Shown here: positions 26,457 to 35,680 of the stretch, in pieces | Position numbering within the stretch: position 1 is the first letter of the stretch | Layout: every line of letters begins with the position of its first letter | DNA from: Brevibacillus sp. DP1.3A | GTDB lineage: Bacteria; Bacillota; Bacilli; Brevibacillales; Brevibacillaceae | Direction of reading: 5' to 3' | Length of the DNA stretch: 64,000 nt | NCBI RefSeq assembly: GCF_013284245.2 | Contig: NZ_CP085876.1 | Coordinates: 1,977,501-2,041,500 of the forward strand | Position numbers and translations under genes: made by a program | Notes under the pieces: generated by a model | The model's input: the letters and a program-made list of their open reading frames with translations, nothing else | Databases searched by the model: none | Told to the model about the DNA's origin: nothing

Positions 26457-26807
26457 ATGTCTGGCTACGCACAAAGAGATCTACCCACATTTTTCAAAGA
26501 ACAGTTACGCCAAACCAAGGTGAATTTTGAGCGAGCTCTTGACTGTAAACACACCGATTTCGATGATCTTTACCCATACATGAACGAGCAGCCACAGTTC
26601 TTCTGGTACAAACGCTACGTGGCTTGGTCAGAATTGTTGACCGTCGTACGTCTAGCTGAACAATTGGGTATTGAGTGGACAGAGGATTTCAGTGAGCAGC
26701 AGGTAGAATTCATTCAAGGCAAGGTTCTGCAAGGAAAAGTGCTCGATTATTGGAACCCGGAAGAAGAACAAGAAGAATCGATGAGAGAATTAGAAGAAGA
26801 AAAATAA
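26457..26807 (+). CDS. Hypothetical protein, YpoC-like
   Basis: A 116-aa acidic soluble protein. The core QPQFFWYKRYVAWSELLTVV and its position directly after ponA suggest relation to B. subtilis YpoC, which sits beside ponA; this is a memory-based match and moderate at best. The C terminus is a run of Glu and Gln (about residues 99-116). No catalytic motif is visible. Confidence 0.6.
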   Translation: MSGYAQRDLPTFFKEQLRQTKVNFERALDCKHTDFDDLYPYMNEQPQFFWYKRYVAWSELLTVVRLAEQLGIEWTEDFSEQQVEFIQGKVLQGKVLDYWNPEEEQEESMRELEEEK

Positions 26808-26826
26808 ATGTGATCGTAAAAACATG

Positions 26827-26858
26827 GCGCGTTCCCACTTGCGGGAACGTGCTTTTTT
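26827..26858 (+). terminator. Intrinsic terminator
   Basis: A 10-bp stem GCGCGTTCCC / GGGAACGTGC followed by six T. Confidence 0.8.
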
Positions 26859-27112
26859 GCGTGCGCCAAGCGAAGCTCGCCTTTATGTTAACAGTGTCTA
26901 ATATTCCATACATGTTTATGAAGTTTTGTAAAAAAATGTATACATTCTCACTATTCTTAATTGCTATATGTATTGGCACCATAATTGCAATTCTAACAGC
27001 GTGTATTTTATTACAGTCCAAATGGAGAGAAGGTGAAGATACACAAAACAAAATTTGGTTTTCTCGCAACAAACGAAAATACGGTTACCATTCAAAGGAG
27101 GTTTGCTCATCC
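26859..27112 (+). other. Upstream region of the collagenase gene
   Basis: A 254-base AT-rich stretch. It reads through in frame with the collagenase but encodes nothing family-like, so I treat it as leader DNA. A strong AAAGGAGG lies at 27094-27101. I could not pick one convincing sigma-A promoter. Confidence 0.5.
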
Positions 27113-30100
27113 ATGAAGAAAAAGCGTCACACGGTAAACACAAGCCGCATGATGGCTGGTGTCCTTCTCTCGACATCATTTCTATTGGGGACGGTTGGTA
27201 GTCCTGTCCAAGCCTTTGCAGTCAAAGATTATGCAAGTGTGATCGGTAGGGATGGGAGTCAAAACGTTCCGCCTTCTGGAAAATATGTGGAGAGAAAGCT
27301 GGACCCAATCACCTCGTTTCAGCATCAATCCAGTGACGAAGTAGGGGAATATCCGCATCCAGTGGAGCCGACGTGGAGTGTAGAGGAGCAAGAGTCTTCT
27401 AACGAACAGCAACGGAGCATGAAGGCAAATGTCGAAAAGTACGCGATGTCCGATTTGAACAAGCTCAGCTACGACGAATTAGTCAATGTACTGGTGACGA
27501 TTAACTGGGAGCAGATTCCTGAATTATTCGATTTTACCCCCGATTCGTATGCCTTTTATAACGATCGTCAGCGCGTTCAGGCTATTATTGACGCATTGCA
27601 AGTCAGAGGCACACAATACTCCAGCAGCGATTCTAAAGGAATTGACACCTTGGTTGAGGTGCTTCGCTCTGGATATTATCTCGGCTACTACCACCAGGAA
27701 TTATCCTATCTCAATCAGAGAAGCGAGCATCAAAAAGTGTTCCCTGCTCTGCATGCCATAGCAGACAATCCGAATTTCAAATTAGGTACAGATGCTCAAA
27801 ATGAGGTAGTAGGTGCCTTTGGTGGACTTATCGGAAATACTTTTGTAAGCGCTCCCCTCGTGGAGAAGGCTGCCCCGATCATCCGTCAATACGAAGAACA
27901 AATGGATACTTTCATTACGCAGCGGAGTGCGGGTGATGCTGTTTTCCGTATCATGAGCCAGTTTAGCTATGTTCTGATGTGGAGAGTCGATGAACCAACC
28001 AAGCAACAGGAGTTTTACGGCAAAATAGATATGTATCTGAACGAGTTGGGAAATCTCGCCTTGCATGGCGATACGGATGAGGCAAAAGAATGGGTCCTCG
28101 ACAATGGTTTTTATCACAGTGCGTATTTGGGAGAATACCATTCCAATCCGAATAAGGGCAACGAGGTGCTCACAGAAGCGTTAGAGCTTTATCCGTATGT
28201 GGGACTTCAGTATATGCAGGTAGCGAAGCTGATCCAGACGGTCTATGGCGGAAAAGATGCGCAGGGAAGGGACATCCAGTTCAATAAGATTCGTGAGGAT
28301 GCCATGGAAAAGTATCTGCCCAAAGAATATACGTTTGATGATGGAAGCATCGTCATGAAAACAGGCGGGGATGTCACAGAAGAAAAAATCAAACGGTTAT
28401 ATTGGGCGGCAAAAGAGGTAAAAGCTCAATTTCATCGGATAGCAGGACGAGATGAACCGATGGAAGAAGGGAACCCCGACGATATTTTGACCATTGTTCT
28501 TTACAATAGTCCTTCAGAGTACAAGATGAACAACCCCCTGTACGGCTATGAAACGGACAACGGAGGCATGTATATCGAGGGGAAAGGAACTTTCTTCACC
28601 TACGAGCGCACACCGCAGCAGAGTACGTACACACTGGAAGAGTTGTTCCGTCATGAATTCACGCACTATTTACAAGGGCGCTACGCCATACCTGGCTTGT
28701 GGAATGAAGGCCCGATTTACAGAGAAGAGAGACTGTCGTGGTTTGAAGAAGGGGGAGCGGAACTCTTTGCAGGCTCCACGCGAACAACAGGTGTTCTGCC
28801 TCGAAAATCCATGGTCAACAATCTGATTCGCTTTGGACAAAATAATTGGTATACGGCGTCTCAAACTTTGCACGCACGCTACGGCTCGTGGGATTTTTAT
28901 ACGTATTCATACGCCTTGCAGTATCACATGATGAAAGAGGACTGGAACAAGCTCGATGATATCATGGACTACATAGAGGCCAATAACGTGGATGGTTATG
29001 ACCAGCTAATACGTACGCTCAGCAATGATTCAGAGCTGAATCGGGATTATCACAGTACAATGGAATCGTTGGTAGACAGCTATCCTGATCTGACCGTGCC
29101 GCTGGTGTCGGATGATTATCTGGTAACGCCAGATCCCAAAGCAAGTGCAGAAATCTTCCAGGAAATTGAAGATGTCACAGGATTGCAAAATGTATCTACA
29201 AACAGGCACGATTCAGAGTTCTTCCAAACCTTTACGTTATCAGGCACGTACACGGGTACGCAGGCAGAAGGGGAGAAGCAAGACTGGGAAACGATGAGTC
29301 GGATCACAGACGAGTTTCTAACCACGCTTACTTCCCATCCATGGAACGGCTACAAAACCGTAACCGCCTACTTTACCAACTACCGAGTAAATGCGTCCAA
29401 TCAGTTTGAATATGATGTCACGTTCCACGGGGTACTTCCAGAACAGGCAGATGGAGAAAACCAATCGCCTATTATTGTCATGAACGGCCCGTCAAAAGCA
29501 GCCGTAAACGAGGAAGTGACGTTTAGCAGTAACGGAAGCTCCGATCCGGATGGCAGCATCGTATCTTATCTGTGGGAATTTGGAGATGCCACAAGCAGCA
29601 GTGATGCCAATCCTACGCATGTCTACGAAAATCAAGGAGAATATACCGTGAAGTTACGAGTAACGGATGACAAAGGAGCGGTTGCTGCGAAATCGATTAC
29701 GATCACGATCAAAGAGCAGGGTGGAGAAATCGGGGAAAAGGAACAAGAGCCAAACAACAGCTTTTCAGAGGCAAATCTGTTGAAAAGCAATGTGGAGCTG
29801 AGTGGTCAAACAAGCAAACAAGACGACAAAGACATTTTTGCCTTGAGCGTATTGGGCAACGGAACGGTGAAAATCAACGTAACGAGTGAGCATGATACTG
29901 GTTTGAACTGGGTCGTTCATCATGAGGATGATCTGAATAATTATTTCGCTTACCCCAAAACCTCAGGAAAAACTCTCTCCGGTGAGTTTGAAGCATCTCC
30001 AGGTACCTATTACTTGTCCGTGTACAACTTTAACGGTGAAACCATTCCATACAAAGTAACCGCGGAATTGCCAGAAGTAGAAGCAGAACCAACGGAAACG

Positions 30101-30430
30101 GAGCCGAACAATTCATTCGATGAGGCGAATGCGCTACAGTTGGGCGAAGAGACAAGTGGTCAAACCGATCGTACAGATGATAAGGACACGTACATCATTC
30201 AGGTTGAAGAGGAAGGGATCGTTCAAGTTACGGTAAGTAGCGAGAAGGACGAAGGCTTAAACTGGGTGGTGTTCCATGAAGATGATCTCGAAACGTATTT
30301 CGCCTACCCCGAAAGCGTAGGTAAGAAACTGACTGGAGATTTTGAGGCAAAACCAGGGAAATATTACTTGTTAGTCTACAACAATAACAACACGAAGATT
30401 CCGTACAAAGTTATCGTGAACGCAGAGTAA
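27113..30430 (+). CDS. colA: Secreted microbial collagenase (peptidase family M9)
   Basis: A 1105-aa zinc metalloprotease. The signal peptide spans about residues 1-38 (ending VQAFA). An M9 activator domain follows, then the peptidase with H514-E-F-T-H518 and a third ligand E546 in FEEGGAELF, the 28-residue spacing seen in clostridial ColG. Next are a PKD domain (about 785-880, with SDPDGSIVSYLWEFGDA) and two tandem PPC-type collagen-binding domains (about 890-995 and 1000-1105) that share GLNWVVxHEDDL and YFAYP. It degrades native collagen outside the cell. The ATG at 27113 has an AAAGGAGG site; the frame upstream lacks signal-peptide character. Confidence 0.95.
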   Translation: MKKKRHTVNTSRMMAGVLLSTSFLLGTVGSPVQAFAVKDYASVIGRDGSQNVPPSGKYVERKLDPITSFQHQSSDEVGEYPHPVEPTWSVEEQESSNEQQRSMKANVEKYAMSDLNKLSYDELVNVLVTINWEQIPELFDFTPDSYAFYNDRQRVQAIIDALQVRGTQYSSSDSKGIDTLVEVLRSGYYLGYYHQELSYLNQRSEHQKVFPALHAIADNPNFKLGTDAQNEVVGAFGGLIGNTFVSAPLVEKAAPIIRQYEEQMDTFITQRSAGDAVFRIMSQFSYVLMWRVDEPTKQQEFYGKIDMYLNELGNLALHGDTDEAKEWVLDNGFYHSAYLGEYHSNPNKGNEVLTEALELYPYVGLQYMQVAKLIQTVYGGKDAQGRDIQFNKIREDAMEKYLPKEYTFDDGSIVMKTGGDVTEEKIKRLYWAAKEVKAQFHRIAGRDEPMEEGNPDDILTIVLYNSPSEYKMNNPLYGYETDNGGMYIEGKGTFFTYERTPQQSTYTLEELFRHEFTHYLQGRYAIPGLWNEGPIYREERLSWFEEGGAELFAGSTRTTGVLPRKSMVNNLIRFGQNNWYTASQTLHARYGSWDFYTYSYALQYHMMKEDWNKLDDIMDYIEANNVDGYDQLIRTLSNDSELNRDYHSTMESLVDSYPDLTVPLVSDDYLVTPDPKASAEIFQEIEDVTGLQNVSTNRHDSEFFQTFTLSGTYTGTQAEGEKQDWETMSRITDEFLTTLTSHPWNGYKTVTAYFTNYRVNASNQFEYDVTFHGVLPEQADGENQSPIIVMNGPSKAAVNEEVTFSSNGSSDPDGSIVSYLWEFGDATSSSDANPTHVYENQGEYTVKLRVTDDKGAVAAKSITITIKEQGGEIGEKEQEPNNSFSEANLLKSNVELSGQTSKQDDKDIFALSVLGNGTVKINVTSEHDTGLNWVVHHEDDLNNYFAYPKTSGKTLSGEFEASPGTYYLSVYNFNGETIPYKVTAELPEVEAEPTETEPNNSFDEANALQLGEETSGQTDRTDDKDTYIIQVEEEGIVQVTVSSEKDEGLNWVVFHEDDLETYFAYPESVGKKLTGDFEAKPGKYYLLVYNNNNTKIPYKVIVNAE

Positions 30431-30446
30431 TCTCCCCATTCAATGG

Positions 30447-30497
30447 AAAAAGCCCTTTCTACCCCTTTTTTAAAAAGGGATAGAAGGGCTTTTTTTC
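30447..30497 (+). terminator. Intrinsic terminator of colA
   Basis: A long stem AAAAAGCCCTTTCTA paired with TAGAAGGGCTTTTT, with inner CCCCTTTTT/AAAAAGGG pairing, ending in seven T. Confidence 0.8.
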
Positions 30498-30574
30498 GTT
30501 TGATAAGCGTCTGGAAAAAATCAGCGCGTAACGGTATGGCGTTCCGCACGTCTTTTCTTTACGTAGCCAAAGAA

Positions 30575-31999
30575 TCAATGGAGCCAATTGTAAATGACTT
30601 GTGGCGTCTCTTCCTCAGGGCCAGCCGGGAGAACGAATGGAACAGGATTGCTCCAAGGCTGGGCAGAGGACGGGGCATTGGAGATAATGAATTCTGTCCC
30701 CAATGAAACAAAGGTGTACAGCTCCTCGACAGCGGCATTGTACAAGCGAACACATCCGAGCGAAACAGATGAGCCGATGCTCTCGGGATGGTTTGTCCCG
30801 TGGATGGCATACCCGCTCTCCTGGAAGACCATGCCCCTCGTTCCATAAATATTGTCATGTCCGCGGGGCTGATTGATTTTTTGTTGAATGGTATAGTAGC
30901 CTTCGGGTGTAGAATCGTTTTTGCCTATGGCGACGGGATAGCTGCGTACCAAATGGGAACCGCTGATGAGCTTCATCGTATGTGTCGAGGTAGTCAAGTG
31001 AAGCTGTAACGGTTCGAAAGGCACCACTGGCTCCGGATAGCCGGGAAGCGGAAGCACATTGCGCAAGCTGTCCCATGCGGACTCTGGCAAGAAGGCTTTG
31101 GGATGATACGGATAGCTTTTTAACAAAAGTCTCTTTGGCGGTACTGGAATTTGCGGCAAATAATTGCCTGGATAAGCGTCAGCCAGATCAGACAGCTGGG
31201 CAGGCAACCTACCCGTTTGCTGATAATAGCGATACAAAGCATTTCGCAAGATCAGTACATGCTGGAGGGTTAGCTGCTCATCCGTGAGTTCTGCCTTGCC
31301 TGTGGCAAGTGTCGGTTCTCGTTCCAACTGCACAGGTTTATCCCACCATTTTTCACTGAGAACAGTCCGACTCGTCGGATTGTAACGCAAGATGCCTCGG
31401 ACTTCGCGCGGCTGATAAAACAGCAAGGGACGGAACAACGGCGAACCAGGTACTTCTGGGACAACCATCACTGTAAAAGGCTGCATAAGAGCAGGACGCC
31501 TGGACTCTACATAGCGCCGGACCTGATCAGATAGCTCACGGGCACTGAGTGTAGGAGGAACTGCGATGACCTCGACATGTGGCTGCGTTTGAGCTGTTGT
31601 CGGTACGGGCTGTTTGGCAGCCTGTGGCGTTGTCTTGGATGACGCATCTCTCAACGGTCCTGGCGAAAAAGCGAATTGAAAATAGAGAAACAAGAGCGAA
31701 GCCAAAAGTAAACGTGTTCGAGTGCCCAAGGAATTGCGCTGTCGCTCCCGCAGCAGTCGTTGATAAGCGTCACGCGTCTCGTTGTAATATGAGCCTTGCT
31801 TGGATACGAGACCACGCCTGTACGCTTCGAGAGCCTGTTCCGAGTTTCCTTGTGCTTCTCGTTCTTGACCAAGGTGAAACCAACCGATCGCCTCGTTTGG
31901 ATATTGAGTCGTATACCACCGGTAAAAGGCGATGTCGCTCTGATCCGGATATTTCATATGAAATGTACTTTTTTCCTGAAGAAAGGAAACCTTGTCCAC
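30575..31999 (-). CDS. Membrane-anchored L,D-transpeptidase (YkuD) with TPR-like N terminus
   Basis: A 474-aa protein. Residues of about 23-70 look like TPR helices (NEAIGWFHLGQEREAQGNSE) and should be cytoplasmic. A single membrane helix lies at about 95-112. A proline-rich linker and a long middle region follow. The C-terminal YkuD domain has H400-G-T and the catalytic SLGCVRL with C416. L,D-transpeptidases make 3-3 peptidoglycan crosslinks or attach proteins to the wall. I chose the GTG at 31999 because GGGGGAG precedes it; an upstream ATG at 32032 lacks one. The TPR tail suggests a cytoplasmic partner. Confidence 0.82.
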   Translation of the reverse strand: MDKVSFLQEKSTFHMKYPDQSDIAFYRWYTTQYPNEAIGWFHLGQEREAQGNSEQALEAYRRGLVSKQGSYYNETRDAYQRLLRERQRNSLGTRTRLLLASLLFLYFQFAFSPGPLRDASSKTTPQAAKQPVPTTAQTQPHVEVIAVPPTLSARELSDQVRRYVESRRPALMQPFTVMVVPEVPGSPLFRPLLFYQPREVRGILRYNPTSRTVLSEKWWDKPVQLEREPTLATGKAELTDEQLTLQHVLILRNALYRYYQQTGRLPAQLSDLADAYPGNYLPQIPVPPKRLLLKSYPYHPKAFLPESAWDSLRNVLPLPGYPEPVVPFEPLQLHLTTSTHTMKLISGSHLVRSYPVAIGKNDSTPEGYYTIQQKINQPRGHDNIYGTRGMVFQESGYAIHGTNHPESIGSSVSLGCVRLYNAAVEELYTFVSLGTEFIISNAPSSAQPWSNPVPFVLPAGPEEETPQVIYNWLH

Positions 32000-32095
32000 G
32001 GATACTTCTCCCCCAAATAAATGAGCGTTCAAAAAGGCGCCCTTATAAGGATGTATCGGCGTGAGTCGGGAAAATAATGAGAGTGGAGGTCAAAA

Positions 32096-32806
32096 ATGGT
32101 TTATTTACGAACGATCAAGCTGCTGCGAGAAAAATTTCCCAACACGAAAGAATATCCGTTTCACCTGCCCTCCTTGCGCAAGCTGGAAGAGATCGAGCTT
32201 GCGAGCAGTGTCACTTTTTTTGTAGGAGAGAATGGCTCGGGCAAATCGACCTTATTGGAATCGATCGCCTATCAGTGCGGCTTTAACACGGCTGGAGGAT
32301 CGCGTCACAACTTTTATGAGGTGCATCGCTCGGAGGCGATTCTGGGTGACTACATACGTCTTTCCTGGCTGCCCAAAATAACGAATGGCTTTTTCCTGCG
32401 AGCGGAGAGCTTCTATCAGTTTGCCAGCCATATCGATGAGATGGGCCCGAAAAGCTATCAACATTACGGCGGACGCTCGCTGCATGAGCAATCACACGGA
32501 GAATCTTTTTTCTCACTGTTTGCCAATCGCTTCAACGGCAGGGGAATCTACCTGCTGGATGAGCCCGAGGCTGCTCTTTCACCGAAGCGTCAAATCGCTT
32601 TTTTGTACTTGATGCGCGATTTGGTGGAAGAAGGAGCACAATTTATCATTGCGTCGCACTCGCCGATTCTATTGGGCTATCCCGGAGCGACTATCCTCAA
32701 TTTTGACGAATCGCCTGCACAAGAGGTGAAATATCGCGATACGGAGCACTATCAATTGACGCGCCGTTTCCTGGAGAAGCCCGATTTATTTTTAGATGAA
32801 AAATAA
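32096..32806 (+). CDS. AAA family ATPase (COG3910-like)
   Basis: A 236-aa ABC-type ATPase without transporter features. Walker A GENGSGKS is at residues 44-51, the signature-like SHGESFFSLF is in the middle, Walker B is GIYLLDEPEAALSP, and an H-loop IIASHSPILLG follows. It belongs to the small predicted ATPases related to SMC/RecF heads. The biological role is unknown. It diverges from the L,D-transpeptidase gene with 96 bases between. GGAGGTC precedes the ATG. Confidence 0.85.
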   Translation: MVYLRTIKLLREKFPNTKEYPFHLPSLRKLEEIELASSVTFFVGENGSGKSTLLESIAYQCGFNTAGGSRHNFYEVHRSEAILGDYIRLSWLPKITNGFFLRAESFYQFASHIDEMGPKSYQHYGGRSLHEQSHGESFFSLFANRFNGRGIYLLDEPEAALSPKRQIAFLYLMRDLVEEGAQFIIASHSPILLGYPGATILNFDESPAQEVKYRDTEHYQLTRRFLEKPDLFLDEK

Positions 32807-32907
32807 TTTTCATTCTTCCTGTCACAAAAATCGCCTTGGCGGTTTCTATTAGATGAACGATGCAGTAGAGGCATTCGTCAATGGCGCACGTAGGAAGGAG
32901 GAATCCA

Positions 32908-33456
32908 GTGGAGGTGCAAGCAAACCTGGTGATGAACCATGCTCGAGTAGAGGATCAAGCAGATACCTTTCAAGAATTGTTTACGACCTATTATCCGTTT
33001 GTGGTCAGACAGATCATGCGAATTGTGAAAGAGCAACAAACAGCAGAAGATATTGCACAGGATGTATTTCTCTCCTTTTACCATACGGATCGCTCGGTGA
33101 TCGAACATATCCCCGCATGGCTGTCCAAGTCCGCGCTCTACGCAGCGTACAATTATCTTCGTTCAGAAAAACGCAGGTACGCAAGACAAGAGCGAAGTGC
33201 ATCCGAGCAAGAGCATGTCAGTCCTTCTACAGAAGAGATGTGGCTTGCAAAAGAGTCCCAGAGTATCGTCCGCGATGTGCTAGAAGAGCTAGACGAGCGG
33301 GAACGAACCTTGCTGGTCATGAAATATTCCGGATTTCCTTATGCGGAGTTGGCTAAAGCGACTGGCACGCAGATCAGCTCGGTGGGAACACTCCTCGCGA
33401 GAGCGAAAAGTAAATTTCGTACCATATATGGCCGGATGAGGGGGGAAGAGGAATGA
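32908..33456 (+). CDS. ECF-type RNA polymerase sigma factor
   Basis: A 182-aa sigma-70 family protein with region 2 (YPFVVRQIMRIVKEQQTAED then IAQDVFLSFY) and region 4 (LDERERTLLVMKYSGFPYAE). There are no regions 1 or 3, as in ECF factors. The GTG at 32908 follows AAGGAGGAATCCA. Its stop overlaps the start of the anti-sigma gene (ATGA). It directs RNA polymerase to stress promoters, presumably including its own, although I could not identify an ECF promoter upstream with confidence. Confidence 0.88.
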   Translation: MEVQANLVMNHARVEDQADTFQELFTTYYPFVVRQIMRIVKEQQTAEDIAQDVFLSFYHTDRSVIEHIPAWLSKSALYAAYNYLRSEKRRYARQERSASEQEHVSPSTEEMWLAKESQSIVRDVLEELDERERTLLVMKYSGFPYAELAKATGTQISSVGTLLARAKSKFRTIYGRMRGEEE

Positions 33457-34628
33457 AATGTGCCGATACAGGCTTTATCCAGGCGTTCTTAGACGGTGAA
33501 TGCAGCTCAAAAGAAAGTGAGCAATTCCTGCTTCATCTGGAGTACTGTGAAACCTGTCGCACACAGATGGACGAACTGTCCGCTTTGGATAGCTGGACTC
33601 GTGAGAAGATGGAGCATGCTTTTTCCGAGACAAACGATGTGAAAGTCAATACAGAAGCAGCATGGCAGCGATTTTCGCAAGCGATCGAGAAATCGACTGA
33701 CACATATGCACAAGAGAGACAAGCGATAACCAATCGAGCAACAATCAGAAGGAGCTGGAATCAGATGAACAAGCAAACAAAAAGATGGGTGACAGGTGCT
33801 TCGGCAGCAGCAGTATTGGCTGTGTCCCTGTCTTTCCCCCAAGTACAAGCAGCAGCGAACGATTTTCTGTCCATTTTCCGCATGGATAAAGTAGAGTTTG
33901 TCAAAGTGACTCAAGACGATTTGCGTGAGATCGAACAATGGATCGCAAACGGCAATGTGGGCGAGATGGAATTGAATGGGATCGGAAAAATCTGGATTGA
34001 TGAAACCGATCAAGAGAAGCTCGAACAAAGAAACCAATATTACAACAGCAAAGAAGCCGCTGTAAAGGCTGGAGTGAAGCTGCCTGAGCTACCGCAGGAT
34101 GTCACGGTGGATAGCGTAAACGTCAATTCCCCTTACACCATGCACATGGAAATCGATGCGGATCGTGCAAACAAGCTATTGGGGCAATTGCAGGTAGAGG
34201 CGCGCTTTGATGAAAAGCTGAGTGGCAAACGCTTCTCCTTGAAGATCCCACAGATGCAGAACGTCTGGATGACCGCAGGAAAAGAAAGCTATGGCTACTC
34301 TGTCATAGACGCACCTGAGCTAAGCGCACCAGAGGGAGTTGATCTGGCACAGCTTCGCGAGACACTCTTGGCCCTGCCGTTCATTCCAGATCAAGTGAAA
34401 AAGCAAATGATTAGCATCGAAGACTGGCAGCATACCCTTCCTGTGCCATACATGGCAGACGGCGAGAGCAAGATGAAGGAAGTAAAAGTGAACGGTCAAA
34501 ACGGAATGCTGATCACAGGTGAATACAATGCACATCTGATGTGGCAGCAGGATGGACAGATTCACATGCTGGAAGGCAGCGACAAGAACGCTGATGGGCT
34601 GTTGGATTTTGCAAAACAACTGAAATAA
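33453..34628 (+). CDS. Transmembrane anti-sigma factor with zinc-finger ASD
   Basis: A 391-aa protein. The cytoplasmic N-terminal domain carries the zinc-binding anti-sigma motif (FLLHLEYCETCRTQM, the HxxxCxxC pattern at about residues 28-37). One membrane helix lies at about 113-132 (TGASAAAVLAVSLSFP), and about 255 residues are outside. The outside part has no domain I can name. It should hold the sigma factor until a surface signal triggers its release. It is translationally coupled to the sigma gene and followed by an ABC transporter. Confidence 0.83.
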   Translation: MKCADTGFIQAFLDGECSSKESEQFLLHLEYCETCRTQMDELSALDSWTREKMEHAFSETNDVKVNTEAAWQRFSQAIEKSTDTYAQERQAITNRATIRRSWNQMNKQTKRWVTGASAAAVLAVSLSFPQVQAAANDFLSIFRMDKVEFVKVTQDDLREIEQWIANGNVGEMELNGIGKIWIDETDQEKLEQRNQYYNSKEAAVKAGVKLPELPQDVTVDSVNVNSPYTMHMEIDADRANKLLGQLQVEARFDEKLSGKRFSLKIPQMQNVWMTAGKESYGYSVIDAPELSAPEGVDLAQLRETLLALPFIPDQVKKQMISIEDWQHTLPVPYMADGESKMKEVKVNGQNGMLITGEYNAHLMWQQDGQIHMLEGSDKNADGLLDFAKQLK

Positions 34629-34717
34629 GTAAACAAATAGTGGGGCATTGGCAGAGTTTTCCTGAAAAAGGGGGGCTCTGCTTTGTCCCGTTTGCAATGG
34701 AGAAAGTGAGGGAAACG

Positions 34718-35680
34718 ATGTCAGATTATGTGATAGAGACCTGGGAGTTGACCAAGCAATATAACGGTAAAGCCGGCTGCAAAAATATTACGCTACAAGT
34801 ACCGCGCGGCTCCGTATTTGGTTTTCTCGGGCAAAATGGAGCGGGTAAAAGTACCTTTGTCAGGACGATGCTCGGGTTATTGCACCCAACGAATGGCAAA
34901 GCGGTAATGCTTGGGCAGCCGATTGGCAGTGTAGAATCAAGGAAAAAGGTAGGGTACTTGCCAGAGTTGTTCCGTTATCCTGATTGGTTGACGGGTCAAC
35001 AGCTCTTGGAGCATCATGCCGAGTTGTGTGGATTAACACATCGCGAGAGCAATTCCGTGATAAAAAATGTCGTTGAGCTGGTCGGAATGGCTGGACGCGA
35101 GCGTGAACGCATCCGGGGCTATTCCAAAGGCATGCAGCAGCGTATCGGGATTGCCTGCGCCCTCTTATCCGATCCAGAGCTGATCTTCCTCGATGAGCCA
35201 ACCTCCGCACTGGACCCAATCGGACGAAAAGAAGTACGTGAACTGATCGCGCGGCTGCGTGACCAAGGAAAAACGGTTTTTCTCAACAGTCATCTACTGA
35301 GTGAAATGGAGAGCGTGTGCAACTACGTCGGGATCATTCACCGCAGTGAACTGGTCGTACATGGCGACTGGCGCAAGCTGAGCAGCGTCCAACCACAAAT
35401 TGAATTGACAGTGGACAAGGATAGCGCAGGTTTTCATAACGGGCTTCCTTCCTTCGTCACAGAGAGTCGTCTCGTAAGACAAGAGGAAGACCGTGATACA
35501 TGGCTAATGACGTTGGATCAGGACAATCGGGTACCCGCTCTGTTGCAACAGTTGATTGCATCCGGGGCTGGGGTACATGAAGTCGTGCGCAAGCAGCAAT
35601 CACTGGAAGACGTATTCCTGTATTGGGTGCAGAGAAAGGAGGGGGAACGACATGTGGCCGATCATCAAAATCACGTATAG
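34718..35680 (+). CDS. ABC-2 type transporter, ATP-binding protein
   Basis: A 320-aa ATPase with Walker A GQNGAGKST, signature YSKGMQQRIGIACALL and Walker [14 protein letters not shown], in the CcmA/drug-exporter group. The C-terminal 90 residues are an extension common to such exporters. The ATG at 34718 (MSDYVIETW) follows GTGAGGG; an upstream in-frame ATG at 34640 lies in the intergenic stretch. It overlaps the permease gene by 29 bases. With the sigma/anti-sigma pair it forms a likely envelope-stress or peptide-resistance module. Confidence 0.85.
   Translation: MSDYVIETWELTKQYNGKAGCKNITLQVPRGSVFGFLGQNGAGKSTFVRTMLGLLHPTNGKAVMLGQPIGSVESRKKVGYLPELFRYPDWLTGQQLLEHHAELCGLTHRESNSVIKNVVELVGMAGRERERIRGYSKGMQQRIGIACALLSDPELIFLDEPTSALDPIGRKEVRELIARLRDQGKTVFLNSHLLSEMESVCNYVGIIHRSELVVHGDWRKLSSVQPQIELTVDKDSAGFHNGLPSFVTESRLVRQEEDRDTWLMTLDQDNRVPALLQQLIASGAGVHEVVRKQQSLEDVFLYWVQRKEGERHVADHQNHV

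Noticed and set aside
26750..27112. N-terminal extension of the collagenase frame
   Set aside because: It would bury the signal peptide 121 residues into the protein, and an excellent ribosome binding site precedes 27113.
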